Shown: positions 35,137-46,736 of the stretch, in pieces
Position numbering within the stretch: the first letter of the stretch is position 1
How the letters are laid out: each line of letters opens with the position of its first letter
Source: Dastarcus helophoroides
Lineage: Eukaryota; Arthropoda; Insecta; Coleoptera; Bothrideridae
DNA length: 64,000 nt
NCBI GenBank assembly: GCA_028583605.1
Contig: CM053330.1
Location: forward strand, 15,401,539 to 15,465,538
Reading direction: 5' to 3'
Made by a program: the position numbers and the translations under genes
The notes under the pieces: generated by a model
Told to the model about the DNA's origin: nothing
Databases searched by the model: none
Seen by the model: the letters and a program-made list of their open reading frames with translations, nothing else

Positions 35137-36268
35137 TCACGTAATAAACGAAAATATAAGAAAAATAAATAATGTTATTGAACAAGTTGATAAATGTACA
35201 CTATTACCAACGAGAATAACAGTAGGAGCCTCCTCAGTTGTTGTACTGGTAGTCGAACTTCTGCTACTCGTGTGGTTGTGATGTGTCCGTTGATGTTTGT
35301 GATTGCACAATCTCTCCATGTTCTTCTGAATCGCTCGACAATCGTAATCTTCCCTGCCGTCGCATTCGCATGTGGTCAGTTTGGCGGCTTTCTCTTGCCT
35401 TCTGAGTATCGCTATGGAATTCTGACACCGAAGCGTGCATTTTTTCCCGTGAAACATCGACCTACAGTAAATATTATAATACTCTAAAGCTGTGGAACAA
35501 AGGGCGTCTGCCGCGCAAATTGATTGTGCTACTCTACAGGAGACGATTCGCGATCTTTGCGATTTTATCACTTCTGGTCTACACACTTCCACTCTTTCCT
35601 TTTGCTCTCTGCAGGAGACATCACTGCAATCACACTGAAAATAAAATCCGATGTTAATATGATGAAATAAAGGAAACCGAAAAATTAATAGATGGTTTGA
35701 CTTGATTAGTTAAAGCTTTTGCTATACAGAAGATTGAATTTTGAAGAAATCGCGGTCTTCGTGTTGAACTTGTGAGATTTAATCAAATTTCAAAAGTTAG
35801 TTCTGCAATTTTAACAACCAATTTTCTATTTATTAAGTGAGTCAGATCCGCAAAGGCGACCACTAGCCGAAATATGAAACTAGTTTAAATTACGTTGGAT
35901 TACTTCCTAATATTTCTACATATTTCATGATTAATGGGTTAGCTCATAGGTGACAAGTATGTCGTAATAAAGTTGTTGCAATATTAATATTATTAAGATA
36001 TTGGTGGACTTTTTAAATAGGAAAATACACTTACTGTCATTAATTCTTTTCCTTCGTCAGTTGACGTAAGGGCAATCAACGAATGTTGACAGAGCTCGGG
36101 ACACCGAGTCGGAGGTGGTCCTTGTAGTACTCCTGAACAACCCACTATATAGTTTTGTAACGCCTTTCCACAGCCCACTCTATAAGCACATTTCATATGA
36201 GCTTCTTCACATGGTATCGATGCCACAGCACCCGCTATCACACCCACCAGAATCATGATATACCACAT
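35137..36268 (-). CDS. GAS1-like GDNF/GAS1-domain, probably GPI-anchored protein
   Basis: Two coding exons: 36268-36035 (78 codons) and 35634-35137 (165 codons plus TGA), joined in phase 0 over a 400-bp intron with donor ACA/GTAAGT and acceptor TTATTTTCAG/TGT. ATG 36268 is chosen because it follows a good acceptor (TTTCTTTGTTTCAG) by two bases and opens a signal peptide (MWYIMILVGVIAGAVAS). Hence at least one non-coding 5' exon lies further right. The 243-residue product has two cysteine-rich GDNF/GAS1-type repeats: residues about 20-82 (ending CDC across the splice) and about 86-170 (with CRSMFHGKKCTLRC and CECDGREDYDC). A His/Ser/Thr-rich linker (HHNHTSSRSSTTSTTT) and a C-terminal hydrophobic tail (TLFIFLIFSFIT) follow, as expected for a GPI signal. 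Growth-arrest-specific 1 proteins are cell-surface proteins; vertebrate GAS1 modulates Hedgehog and GDNF signalling, and a similar role here is inference. A MITE sits about 230 bp upstream of the coding start. No break was seen. Confidence 0.85.
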
Positions 36269-36495
36269 GCCTGAAACAAAGAAAAAATTAATTGAGGCTA
36301 TTGTGATCATACACTATTGGAAAGTACACATGGACCAATTGTCTTACGATAAGAACATGAAACAAACTCGTGTGCAAGGAAAATGAGAGAAGAGATAAGT
36401 ATCGGTGCCAAATGTACTTTCATTTGTATTGTCTTAATGAGTGCGGTACATCTGAGCCGCGTTTTAATCATTATGTGACAAACTCCTCGTTTGAG

Positions 36496-36848
36496 CCACA
36501 AAATAAGTAACAACCAGACATCACCTGATCGCCAGAGTCCCGTGACCTTCAAGCTAGTCTAAGCCAAAAATCTGAACCATAACTGGCAGTGCAGTAGAGA
36601 TGGGTAGGTCAGAGATTTTAAAGGAGTCGACTCCGGATGTACATCCAACTCTGTGGACTTGCAGCCCGGGCTTATAGATGACAGGGAAATAATTTTATTT
36701 TTATTATATTTTGTATTAATAATTGAAATAATGTAGGGTACGCCTATGTAAAAGATCAGTTTATAACAATTCGAGTTCATAGACTGCCGGCATCGACAAC
36801 AAAGGGATTAGACGAGAGTTAACCTTCTGGTTGATACTTATTTTGTGG
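36496..36848. mobile_element. MITE family A, copy 2
   Basis: The ends CCACAAAATAAGTAACAACC and (inverted) GGTTGATACTTATTTTGTGG enclose 353 bp sharing the interior of copy 1 at 20871. The flanks TTGAG and TCGAG fit a decayed 5-bp duplication. It lies in the upstream, non-coding part or first intron of the GAS1-like gene. The 73- and 81-codon minus frames that overlap it are not genes. Confidence 0.75.
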
Positions 36849-37403
36849 TCGAGCTATGCAATAAAAACTGAAACATGTAGAAAGAAATGTGGGTAAAGAA
36901 GTGCAATATATTACTCTGTTCGTTACACGTGTTATTTAATATGATATGTGATGGTCTATCCAAATTTCCCAATGCCGTTTATTACGAAGTAGTAGCTAGT
37001 AATTGACTAGGTACCAGTGTGACTTAAAAAAAAAACGCAAAATGAACCGATTTTTCTTGCTAATTTGAAAAACAAATCTTATTAAGAAATATGATGGATA
37101 CAGTTCCAAAGAGAAATGCGCGTGATAATGCTTCCAACAATTTGCGTTTTCAAAATATCATATTGAAAAATGGTACAATTTTTCCAGCATATTTAAGTAA
37201 ATATTACCCATGAAGCTTTTACTTAAGTTAATGACTCGGTGATGAATTAAATTACTGGATGGTTCCAAACATCTTTTCTTATCTTCCTTATAACAATTCT
37301 AATTCAAGGCAACGGCCATGTACAATGTACACCATAAAAAGTTGACCTGAGGATTGTAAAAATCCGGCACTTTTCCTGGCTAGCCCTTTAATTTTGTATA
37401 CAG
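36849..37403. other. No gene seen; presumed intron before the homeobox exon
   Basis: AT-rich. It ends in a pyrimidine-rich acceptor TTTAATTTTGTATACAG (to 37403). No upstream half of a homeobox was found on the plus strand in this window. Confidence 0.45.
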
Positions 37404-37733
37404 ACTGCAGAAAGCGAATTTTCCAAAGACAAATATTTGTACGGAACAAGGAAGGTTCGACTGGCTGAAGAACTCAATTTGAACGAGCGCCCAATAAAAT
37501 TGTGGTTCCAGAACCGGCGCATAAAGATCAAAAAAGAACAGGACACGACGAACGCCTCTCCCATCATGCCAGATCCACTTCACCGAGAGAGACCCGTCCG
37601 AACAGATCCGATCCGATCGAGCCATGAGGATTATCCACCGTCATTTCAGTTTCCAGTGGCAGCAGTCCTAAATATAGAAAACATAGATAATGTCTTATCT
37701 ATGAGTCCCACTTCACTAATTAGTCCTTCATAA
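37404..37733 (+). pseudogene. Homeobox (Hox3/zen-like) 3' exon running into a LINE
   Basis: After an acceptor at 37402-37403 the frame reads [18 protein letters not shown], then [18 protein letters not shown] and [10 protein letters not shown]: homeodomain positions about 15-60. Helix 3 keeps the invariant W48, F49, N51 and R53 and the Gln50 typical of Antennapedia-class proteins. The pattern is closest to zen/Hox3 but diverged (L47 and I54 where Hox proteins usually have I and M). About 50 residues of tail follow. The last part of the frame, from about [15 protein letters not shown], is in jockey LINE sequence read in or near the endonuclease frame, so the stop at 37731 lies inside the LINE. 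Either this is a dead duplicated homeobox gene cut by the insertion or a chimeric terminal exon. The first half of the homeodomain is not in the window. Confidence 0.6.
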
Positions 37734-40149
37734 GATTTAAGGGATATAAAGTGTACCACACCATTCTTCCCCAAAATGCAGTTAGGGGAGATAGTGCAGT
37801 GATAATAAAAGAAGGGATTCTGCATCATCAAGAGATGGAACTCAGGACTGAAGAATTTCAGGCAACTTCGGTAATGATCAAAACCAAATCTCATGATGTC
37901 GTGGTCACATCCATATATTATCCCCCAAGACACGCCACGCAAAAGGACCAATACATCGACTTCTTCAATAGCCAAGGTCCTAGATTCATCATTGGAGGTG
38001 ACTTCAATGCTAAGAACGTTTATTGGGGATCTAGGCTAACCACAACAAAAGGCAAAAAAATGCTAGAAGCAATGTGACCCTTCAAATGTGAGACAGATTC
38101 AATTGGCAAGCCAACTTATTAGCTCACAGATAGAAATGACATTCCTGACCTAAGAGATTTCTATATAGTGCGAAATATTTCAGCAAACTACATTCAGGTC
38201 GATGAGGCATGGAATATGAACTCAGATCACTCTCCCATTCTCTTAACTCTTAGCGATACTGTTATGCAAAAAGAAAATGCCCAGAAATTAATAAACAGCT
38301 GACCAAATTGGCAAAGCTTCAAATTAGATCTTAAAAATGTTATTAATCTAAATGTACCATTAAAATCAACTGAACAGTTGGATGAGGACAGTTGGAGGAG
38401 GAAGTGGAAATGCTTGTTACCCTTGTTCAGCAAACAGCTTGGAGTTCTACCATCATTTAGAGGCCAAAGGGAAACAATTATTCTAAAGAAGTAAGAGATT
38501 TGATCTCAGAAAAAAGGAGGAAATGGCACCAGTCCAGAGCTCCAGCAGATAAAACAATACTCTGATAGCTGATAAATTACATATGCACTGACTACTCCGT
38601 CTGGAAAGCTGTTAAAAAATCAAAAAGGCCGATACTGCAGAATACACCAGTCAGAAATGCAGATGGAAGTTGGGCTAGAAACAATATTTAGAAAGCCAAT
38701 AGGTTTGCAGAACATCTGGAAAATACCTTCTAACCAAAGGAAGGAGAAGAATTGCCAAACTGGTACTCACCTGACGAAGATAACATAAACATTGCACCAA
38801 CATCCCCGAAGGAAATAGAATACGAAATAAAAACCAACATAGATCCTACGAAAGCTCCTGGCTTTGATGCAATTACCGGTGAAGTGTTAGCACAACTCCC
38901 AAAGGAAGCCATAATAAAAATTTCACATCGTTTTAACACCTCATTTAGACTAAGATATCTCCCTAGGATTTGGAAAGCAGCTGAAGTCATCATGATTCAT
39001 AAATCAGGCAAAATATCTCATGATGTTTCATGGTATAGACCAATCTCTCTACTACCTGTACTATCGAAACTATTTGAAAAAAATATTTTTGAAAAGGCTA
39101 AGACGTATTATTGAACAGAAAAACCTAATATGGTCAGTTCGGCTTTAGAGAGAGCCACTCTACAATAGATTAGGTACACAGAATTACAGATGTGATTGAA
39201 AAGGCACTAGAAAACAAAGGAGTTTGTTCAGCTATCCTTCTTGATGTTACGCAAACCTTTGATAGAGTGTGGCATGATGGGCTGAAATATAAGCTTAATA
39301 ATACGCTACCCATACACAAATACGCTGAATTATTGGAATCCCATATTGCAGACAGAGCCTTCAGAGTCTAACAACAAGAAGCATTTACTGAATTTAAAAA
39401 AAATTGGAGCAAGAGTGATACAAGGGAGTGTCTTAGTACCTATCCTGTACCTGATCTACACTAGTGATGTACCATCCTCAGAACAAGACATTTGCAGCAA
39501 TACCCCTATCCTAGTGGTAGGAAAAAGCCACGAAGAAGCCGCAAATAAGCTGCAAACTACAGTTAATCAAATAAATAATTGGATCAAAAAATGGCATATT
39601 AAACTGAACGAATTCAAATCTGTACATATTAATTTTACAAACAAAAATAACTAACAAATACCAATTAACATAAATAATGCAAAGATTTCTTATGCAAATG
39701 CAGCAAAACATCTAGGCATTTCACTGCATGCAAGACTTTTCTGGAAGGTCTAAGTTAAAAAGAAAAAGAAAGAGCTTGAGATAAGATAGAGGAAAATGTA
39801 CTGTGGCACTTCAGCCTATCAACATATAACAAAATACTTTCGAATAAACAAATCCTCAAACCGGTGTGGACTTATGGCTTGAAGCTCTGGGAATGCACCA
39901 GCAAAAGTAATATCCTAACCATCCAGAGATTTCAGAATAAAGTATTGAGAAACATTGTTAATGCACCTTGGTACATCAGAAATAGTGATCTTAACCGAGA
40001 CCTTCGGGTGGACACGGTTGACCAGACTTGGAAGAAGTCACGAACAACGGATTCATCAGCATGTGAATGCCGAGGCGATCCAGTTCCTTGATAACACCAA
40101 CATGACAAGAAGACTCAAGAGAGTGAAGCCTTTTGAACTAGTCAAGTGA
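37665..40149 (+). pseudogene. Jockey-type LINE, 5'-truncated and decayed
   Basis: Plus-strand ORF2 remnant. It begins within the endonuclease domain: ESHFTN, a stop, then [13 protein letters not shown]. The domain continues with IYYPPRH (about 37915) and FIIGGDFNAKNVYWGSR (about 37987-38037). The reverse transcriptase follows: APGFDAITGEVL (about 38850), WYRPISLLPVLSKLFEK (about 39030), motif A LLDVTQTFDRVWHDGL (about 39240) and IQGSVLVPILY motif B (about 39420). The motif C segment has lost its YADD box (NTPILVVGKS, about 39500). The C-terminus ends VRRLKR/KPFELVK-like at 40149 (read RRLKRVKPFELVK). Many stops and frameshifts. It directly overlaps the 3' part of the homeobox exon. Confidence 0.85.
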
Positions 40150-41815
40150 CTGTTGCGTTGCTTAATAGACTAAATTTATTTTTTAAATTTTGACACGATC
40201 GGTAAAGAGGTTATGGAGTTATAATTAAAATTATTTTTTACCTGACAACTTTGACAACCTATAATTCGAAAACTAATAACTTTTTATCAAACTTTTTTCT
40301 GTAAATCGTATTTATTTATTGCCCTGAATCTACTGTCAAGCATTGTCGGTGAAATTTGCGGACACTGTATAAATGAGAAAGTGTGTTTGTTCGCTTTCCT
40401 CGGCTCAATTACTTAAGTAATTTTGAGGAAAATTGGTACAGACATTCCTTTTCATGAATAATAGTTAGTAGGCTACTTTTTATCCCAAACTTGTATTACC
40501 TTTATAATAACCTTTATAACCTTTTATACGATGTATATAAAAAATCATGGCAAAAAGTAAAAGTGTCAACTCCGTGTTCTTTATTTTAATAACGGCTTCT
40601 CTTCTTAGATCCTCGAACTATTACCAAGAGAGTAGGCATCTGCATTATCGATTCCAGTAATATTACGTCACCGCCTTATAATTTGAACTGAAAATTAATT
40701 TTGATGCAGTTATTTATTCAAGTTCGTCGACGAAGTCGCGAGTAACAAATAGTTTGGTATAAATCGAAGTTAAAACAACAAATATTCGTACATTTCAGGT
40801 CAAATTAGACTCATATTTTTTACATAACTATTAAACAAAACGAGAAATTACTGCACTTTTAACTTTTAATTAATGTCGTCCGAATAACATATATTTAAAT
40901 TATTAGCTCAAAGTTATTGCATAAAAAATCCACAATTGCCTGTCACACCTGAAAAGCAGAAAAGCTAAGTAGAAAACATTGTATTATTTTACTATTTTAT
41001 AATAATAAGAAATAAAAATTATCCTTCCCTTTATTTCTTTTAATTAGTTTTAGGTCAACGAAGGCGGCTTAGCACTAAGAATACATTTAGGAACGGAAAT
41101 TAATTAATTACTTATATTCTGTTATTGCTTCGAAAACAATATTGTGAAAATGATTATATTTACACTGACCAAGATCAATTGAGTCCAATAAAAAAAAAGA
41201 AAAAAATATATATATACTACAAAAGATTATGTAACAAATTCAACTAATTGTAAGTATATAATTAAAAATAATATTTCAGCAATAATGAATTCTTTCAAGA
41301 GCTCTACCAGCAGGATTTAAAAAAATTGCATTAGAAAAAATCAAGGCTTTTTCGATGCAAATGCAGAACTCACCGTTCATACTAATTAGTCAGAACGCGG
41401 ATGTGAATGCACGTATTTATTCGCGAAGGTAACACACCAAACTCATTACCACTAACGCTGGAGTCAGTACCTCAATGCAATGCATTTAATTATCAATTTT
41501 ACTAGAACAAATTTTCTTTTTAGGTGTACGTGATCCACGACATGTATACCCTTATTTGATTTCTCGCATACAAATATTCGCATAAAGATTTGCATTTCAT
41601 GCACTAAGGTTGATATGCAATCCCGAAAATTATTTCTCGGTATAAAAATCATTGAATATTATATCGATACGATAAGCGGTGTGAAAACCTATCATATTAC
41701 GAATGCATTTCACTCGCTTAAATAGTTGTTTAAAATTTGGTCTTCTATAACCACTTTTTGTACAAATTCATGGCACCAATTCGTTTCATAGTTACACAAA
41801 AACACCAAATTGAAA
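40150..41815. other. No gene seen
   Basis: AT-rich single-copy-looking DNA after the LINE 3' end. No poly(A) tail or target duplication of the LINE could be fixed by eye. Confidence 0.5.
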
Positions 41816-43445
41816 AAAAACCTGAAAATTTCGACATTTTAAGATTTAAACGTTTTCAAAATTTTCACTTTTTTTAAAATTTCGATTTTTTTTCTCAAAA
41901 TTTTGACTTCATTTAAACATTTACCCCTTTACTTTCAGAAATTCTATACCTTTTACAACAATTTGCTTTTTCAATTTATGTTATTAAATTACGGACTTTA
42001 AAAAAAATCCTTTTTCTCGAAGATGTAACACATTCTTGAAAAGTGCGACTTCATAATTCCGACTGTTTTTACTTTTTTTTATATATTTCCACTTTAACCT
42101 TTAAATTTCATTTTCCAAAATTTTAAAACTTTTAAAAATTCCGCCTTTTTTGAATATTGTTATGTTTTTAAACTAGAGATTTTATTTTAAAATTTCGATT
42201 TGTTTTTCTCGACATTTTGTTCTTTTTTGAAAATTTCGAATTTTTGGAAGTACGTATTCTGCTCTTTTGAAAATTTGAATTTTCGCCAACCATTGACGTA
42301 GTTGACAGACATTTCCCTTTTTAGGAAAGTTGGGCACCTTTTTAGATGCCGAAGAAGATAAGAGCGGACTTTTGACATCCCTTTCACCCCATCTGAGGTT
42401 GAATTTTCAAAAATCCCGTCCTAGTGTTCACCTAAATTAGGTACAAAATTTTAAGTTCGTAGAAGAAACGGTATTTATGAGATTTTTGATCGGGAAACGA
42501 TATGGGCGCAGTTAGGTAGATGGGGCAGGGTGAGCCCCCCTCTGTCACATCTAGTCAGTTAAAAACGTAATATTCCGTCGGGAAGACTTTTTTTATCCCG
42601 AAATGTCGACTTGTATTTAAAAATTTGCCGTTTTCTGAGATTTCGGCTTTTTTTACTCCTGTCAAAATCCATCTTTCTTTATTGGAATTCTACTGAAAAT
42701 TTAGGAAATACTACTTTTTCTTTAACTACCAGGTTTTATGGAACCGGACTGGTCCTTGGTTATCTTCAAAAATTGAAATACAGAACTTGTCCCCTGAAAC
42801 CAAGAAAGATTAAAAAACACAACAGAGGTTTCTTTAACGCGTTTCGATAGCCCAGCTATCTTCAGAGAGAGTATCAAAGCGTTAGAGTAAAGTTCAATTT
42901 TTAAAGGATTAGGTTTTCATCATTTTTTTGAAATCTTAAATTTCTTCACATAAGTTGGCTTTTTTTTATTTTGGCGTTTTTCTCAAATATTAAATTTTAC
43001 TAAGAATTTAGATTTTATTTACCTTCTTTTTCTCAAAATTTAGCTTTTTCTCTTTTCGATTTTTACCTTATTTGGTTTTTATTAAATTGCATGCTTGCCA
43101 ATTGTGACTTTCCTAGACATTAATCTTTTTTTTGAAAAGATTATATTTATTTCTTGGCCTTCTCTGGACGATTTATTTTTAGAATTTGAAACTATTTTCA
43201 AAATTTCAAGATTATTTCAAATCTTTTCTTTCCTTTCGAAATTAATTCACCAACTTTTCCATAATTTGACATTTTCTGAAAGCTTCCAGTTTTTAATTAT
43301 TCTCAAAATCAATATTTCAAGATTTAACTTCCTCTGGAAAATTTCGAATTTTTTTCTCAAAATTTGGATTTTTTTTTCAAAATTTCGATTTTTCGCAAAT
43401 TTCGATTTTTTTTCGTTTTTTATTTTTTCATAAAATTTAGACTTT
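41816..43445 (-). repeat. T-rich degenerate tract
   Basis: Complement-orientation units, interrupted at about 42290-42560 by a more complex GC-richer stretch (around CACCTAAATTAGG, GGGGCAGGGTGAGCCCCCC) and at 42741-42895 by a foldback arm. Frames 43095-43582 are compositional. Confidence 0.65.
42741..42895 (-). repeat. One-arm copy of the 13-kb foldback element
   Basis: Inverted relative to 13137-13305: GGACTGGTCCTTGGTTATCT, then TTGTCCCCTGAAACCAAGAA and AAAAAACACAACAGAGGTTT. On the minus strand it carries CTGAAGA (42865-42859) and GAAAC (42845-42841) separated by a perfect hairpin GATAGC-TGG-GCTATC, so the hammerhead-like core recurs, here with two bases fewer before the stem. Confidence 0.6.
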
Positions 43446-43451
43446 TTCCTC

Positions 43452-43840
43452 GATTCTGATGCACATACCAATAGCTTTGAACATTTATTAGATTCGAAGT
43501 TTGGAAACCAAAGACCGGTTTCGATCTGGTTAGATCTCGTCAGTTTGGTATATCCAACTCGAATGCTGAAAACTGTTCCCACAAGTAAGTACTAAAGAAT
43601 CAGCTGACGTCAAGCGTGTGACTCCCAGTACGACCGTCACCTATTGGTCCATAGAGAATCTATGGCCATCGGCAACAATGTCGTATGGAGTCACATGCTT
43701 GACGTCGGTTGATTCTTTAGTCGGAACATTCAAGTTGGATATATCAAACTGACGAAATCTAACAAGATCGAAACCGGTCTTTGGTTTCCAAACTTCGAAT
43801 CTGACAAATGTTCAAACCTATTGGTCTGTGCATTAGAATC
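43452..43840. repeat. 390-bp palindromic element with two hammerhead-like cores
   Basis: Arms of about 190 bases meet near 43646. Left GGAAACCAAAGACCGGTTTC (about 43503) pairs with GAAACCGGTCTTTGGTTTCC (about 43770-43789), and AAAGAATCAGCTGACGTCAA pairs with TTGACGTCGGTTGATTCTTT. Each arm, read toward its end, has CTGACGA, a short stem and GAAAC. The left-arm copy (minus strand, 43543-43518) has a perfect 5-bp stem GATCT-AACC-AGATC between them. Confidence 0.75.
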
Positions 43841-44745
43841 CTAGTCTTCTGGGAACTTTCCTAGAGAGCAACCGCTTCGCTAGGTGGTAGTGTTTTAACT
43901 GTAGGTAGTTTAGAGCTACCCATGATTTACTATACACTCCTAGAGGGCTGCATGAATTTGCAGTCTAGGTACTTGCATTTTTCTTCGATATTTAACTTTC
44001 TTTGTTTAGACTTTATTTTCAAAATTGAACTTTATGTTTTTGTTTCTCTGAGAAAAAATTTTGAATTATTTTTAAGTTCGACAATTTTTTGACGTTTTAA
44101 ATCAATTTCAAAATAACTCTTTTCTTTCGAAATTTTAGTTACATATTTTTAAAATTCAATGTTTTCAAAATTTCAAGTTTTTCTTAATTAAAATTCAACG
44201 TTTTTTCGTAAAATTTGATATTCTTTGAGAAAGTTCGGCTTTTGTCTTGAAGTTTCGAATTTTTTAGAACTAAAATATTTTTAATTCGTTTCTTCTTCTT
44301 CTTATCTCAGGAAATTTCGACTATTAGAGCAAACATCAGATTTTCTGTTTCGGGAGACGTCGAGAAAAACATTTTTTTTTAAATTCCAACTTTTTCGTGC
44401 AATTTCAAAATTGCGTCAGAATTTAAATAAACTTATTACAAAAAAACTTTTTGGAAATTTTTTCTCGACGATTGCCTTACCATTTAGATGAAAAATTCTC
44501 AAAACTCGTTTATTTTCTCAGACTTCCGTCGAAATAAAATAGAGGTAACAATTTAGAGATATTTTTTCTTTGAAATCACAACTGTTTTTTAAAAATTCAA
44601 GAATTTGTTAAAATTTAAATAAATAAATAAAATTTAACTATCTTGGAAATTTCGACTAACTTCGTAGAATGATAAAATATAATATTCAATGGGAGGTTTC
44701 CTGTAAATTACGTATTTTCTTTTTTTTTTAATTTCTACCTTACAA
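43841..44745 (-). repeat. T-rich degenerate tract after a short spacer
   Basis: A spacer to about 43975 with no recognised feature, then complement-orientation units. Confidence 0.55.
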
Positions 44746-45863
44746 AATACACCGTGGTCCACTTTCCATGGCAGAATCTTCGGAGAAAATAGAATATTAA
44801 AAAGTACTATGACTTTGTAATATAAACCATGTCTTATAAGCTGCGTGCAGACTTGAGCCGCGTCGCGAACAGAATCCTGTTCCGAATCAAGTCGCGAACC
44901 ATGTAGCGAGCTTTGAGCTCTGCAACCTCAAAGCGTTTCATTTAGACATGTGTAATACTGTGTTAAATTGCACTTTTTTGCTGATACCTGTATCTGTGTC
45001 ACGTCACACGTGTTGAAACAGCTTATATGGTAATTGACACTCGAACGACACCGAAGATCCCGGGTTATCGGATGATTCCACGTTTTATCTTATAATACAG
45101 TAAATTAATTGGCAAAATATATTTTGTCAACGGTTTGAAGTCACTGTATTCTGCTGAGCTACCCAAGGACGTCGTATCTACTTTGTTGATATTTCTAGTT
45201 TTGAGCAATTTACGATTATGATTATTTATTTATCTTAACTAGGTATGTTTTGTACAATATCGAAGAATTTCAGTAGCTAATTAATTCACTTAAATGTGCT
45301 TAAATAACGTTGTAATGAGAAAAACATTGAAAAATTATAAACTATAATCCGTAGATTATATTAACTTGCTTTTTATCAAAAATGTCCGTTACGCCTCTTA
45401 CTTTGCTTTGCCTGAAAGAATTGGTTTGGCAGCAGCTTTGGTAATCTCTGGAAACTCCTGACTCCTGCCATATCTTACACCGTATTATCGTAATCGTACC
45501 ATAAGGGTATTGTATTGGCATTTATTTTGACACAGACACTGATACGTTTGTGGGGAAACACATTTTATTATGTCATGACACAATTGTGCTAATACGCAGT
45601 ATTGATAAGTACCTCCAGCAGTGTTATTGTATCAACCCCAAAAATTTAGAGTGTTACCCATGACTAAATGAATTTTTATTGTGCTGAGTAACAGCAGAGT
45701 GAATACCAACAAACGATAAAGCATATAAAGAAACCGAAAACCCGTCCAAATCTGTGCTACGCCGTTGGTGCGACGCTGAATGACCGACAAGATGTGGGCC
45801 TCTGCGCACTTTTTATCAGCACTTCATCTGGTTCGAAGGTATCTATACAGGTAGGTACTTATA
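44746..45863. other. No gene seen
   Basis: Mostly AT-rich. A GC-richer block at 44842-44935 (GTGCAGACTTGAGCCGCGTC, then CGCGAAC twice) looks like a transposon end or fragment but has no partner here. Confidence 0.45.
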
Positions 45864-46736
45864 CAGGGTGACAATTTGATAAGTAGCAATCGGGAATATC
45901 TCTTAGACAAAATTACTATCAAGAAGATTTGAAATACATATCGGGGGATTGAAGAGGGAACCAAAATGAAGTACTTTTTGAATCACCTTGCCTCGCCTTT
46001 TAGGGAGCAGCCACCCCAATTTATTTTTTAAATATGAACCTACCTTGTTTGGCATATTGTTGGAAAGCTGATTGCTTTCTCTTTTTTATAGAAAAATCTT
46101 AAATCGTAGGATTAGTTTTTGAGATATCGATGTTTAAAATAAGCAACATTATTGAAAACTAATAATTTTGATTATCTCGTATGCAAAAATTCTGTCATAA
46201 AGGTTTCAAATACACATCGGGGAAACCAAAGAATGTGTTTTTTGACCCACCCTTCCTCCCCTCTCCTTTTAGGGGCTAGCCAACCCTATTAATTCTTCTA
46301 AAATAAAAACCACCCTTGTGATACCTCGTTGGAAAGGTATATCAGCTTCTCCACGTCTGTAAAGAGGTGGTACGGGTGTACGGGGTGGTTCTTTTTTAGA
46401 AAAATTGATAGGGGGGTGAGCTTCTAGGGGCGAGGTGAGTCAAAAAACACATTTTTTGTTTTCGCTGGTGTGTATTTGAGATTTTTATGTCAGAATTTTT
46501 TGTGTAAGAGATAGCTAAAAGCACTAGTTTTCAAAAAATTGTGTTTACTTTAAAGACTGAGGTCTCAAAAACTAATAGTAGGATTTAATATTTTGTTATA
46601 AGACTGTAAAGAGAAATCAACGAGCTTTCCAACGATGTGCCGCACAAGGTAGATTCGTATTACAAAAAAAATAAGTTGGGGTGACTACCCTCTAAGGGAT
46701 GAGGCAGGGTGAGTCAAAAAGTACTTTATTTTGGTT

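Noticed and set aside
35194..35487. 97-codon plus-strand frame
   Set aside because: Antisense shadow of the second coding exon of the GAS1-like gene.
36307..36780. 81- and 73-codon minus-strand frames
   Set aside because: They overlap MITE copy 2 and the non-coding region upstream of the GAS1-like start; an acceptor at 36271 ends this stretch as intron.
37646..37975. 109-codon minus-strand frame
   Set aside because: Antisense to the jockey endonuclease region, no domain of its own.
43452..43840. Palindrome considered as a replication origin or transcription terminator
   Set aside because: Diverged arms with mobile-element-like edges; nothing points to an origin or terminator.
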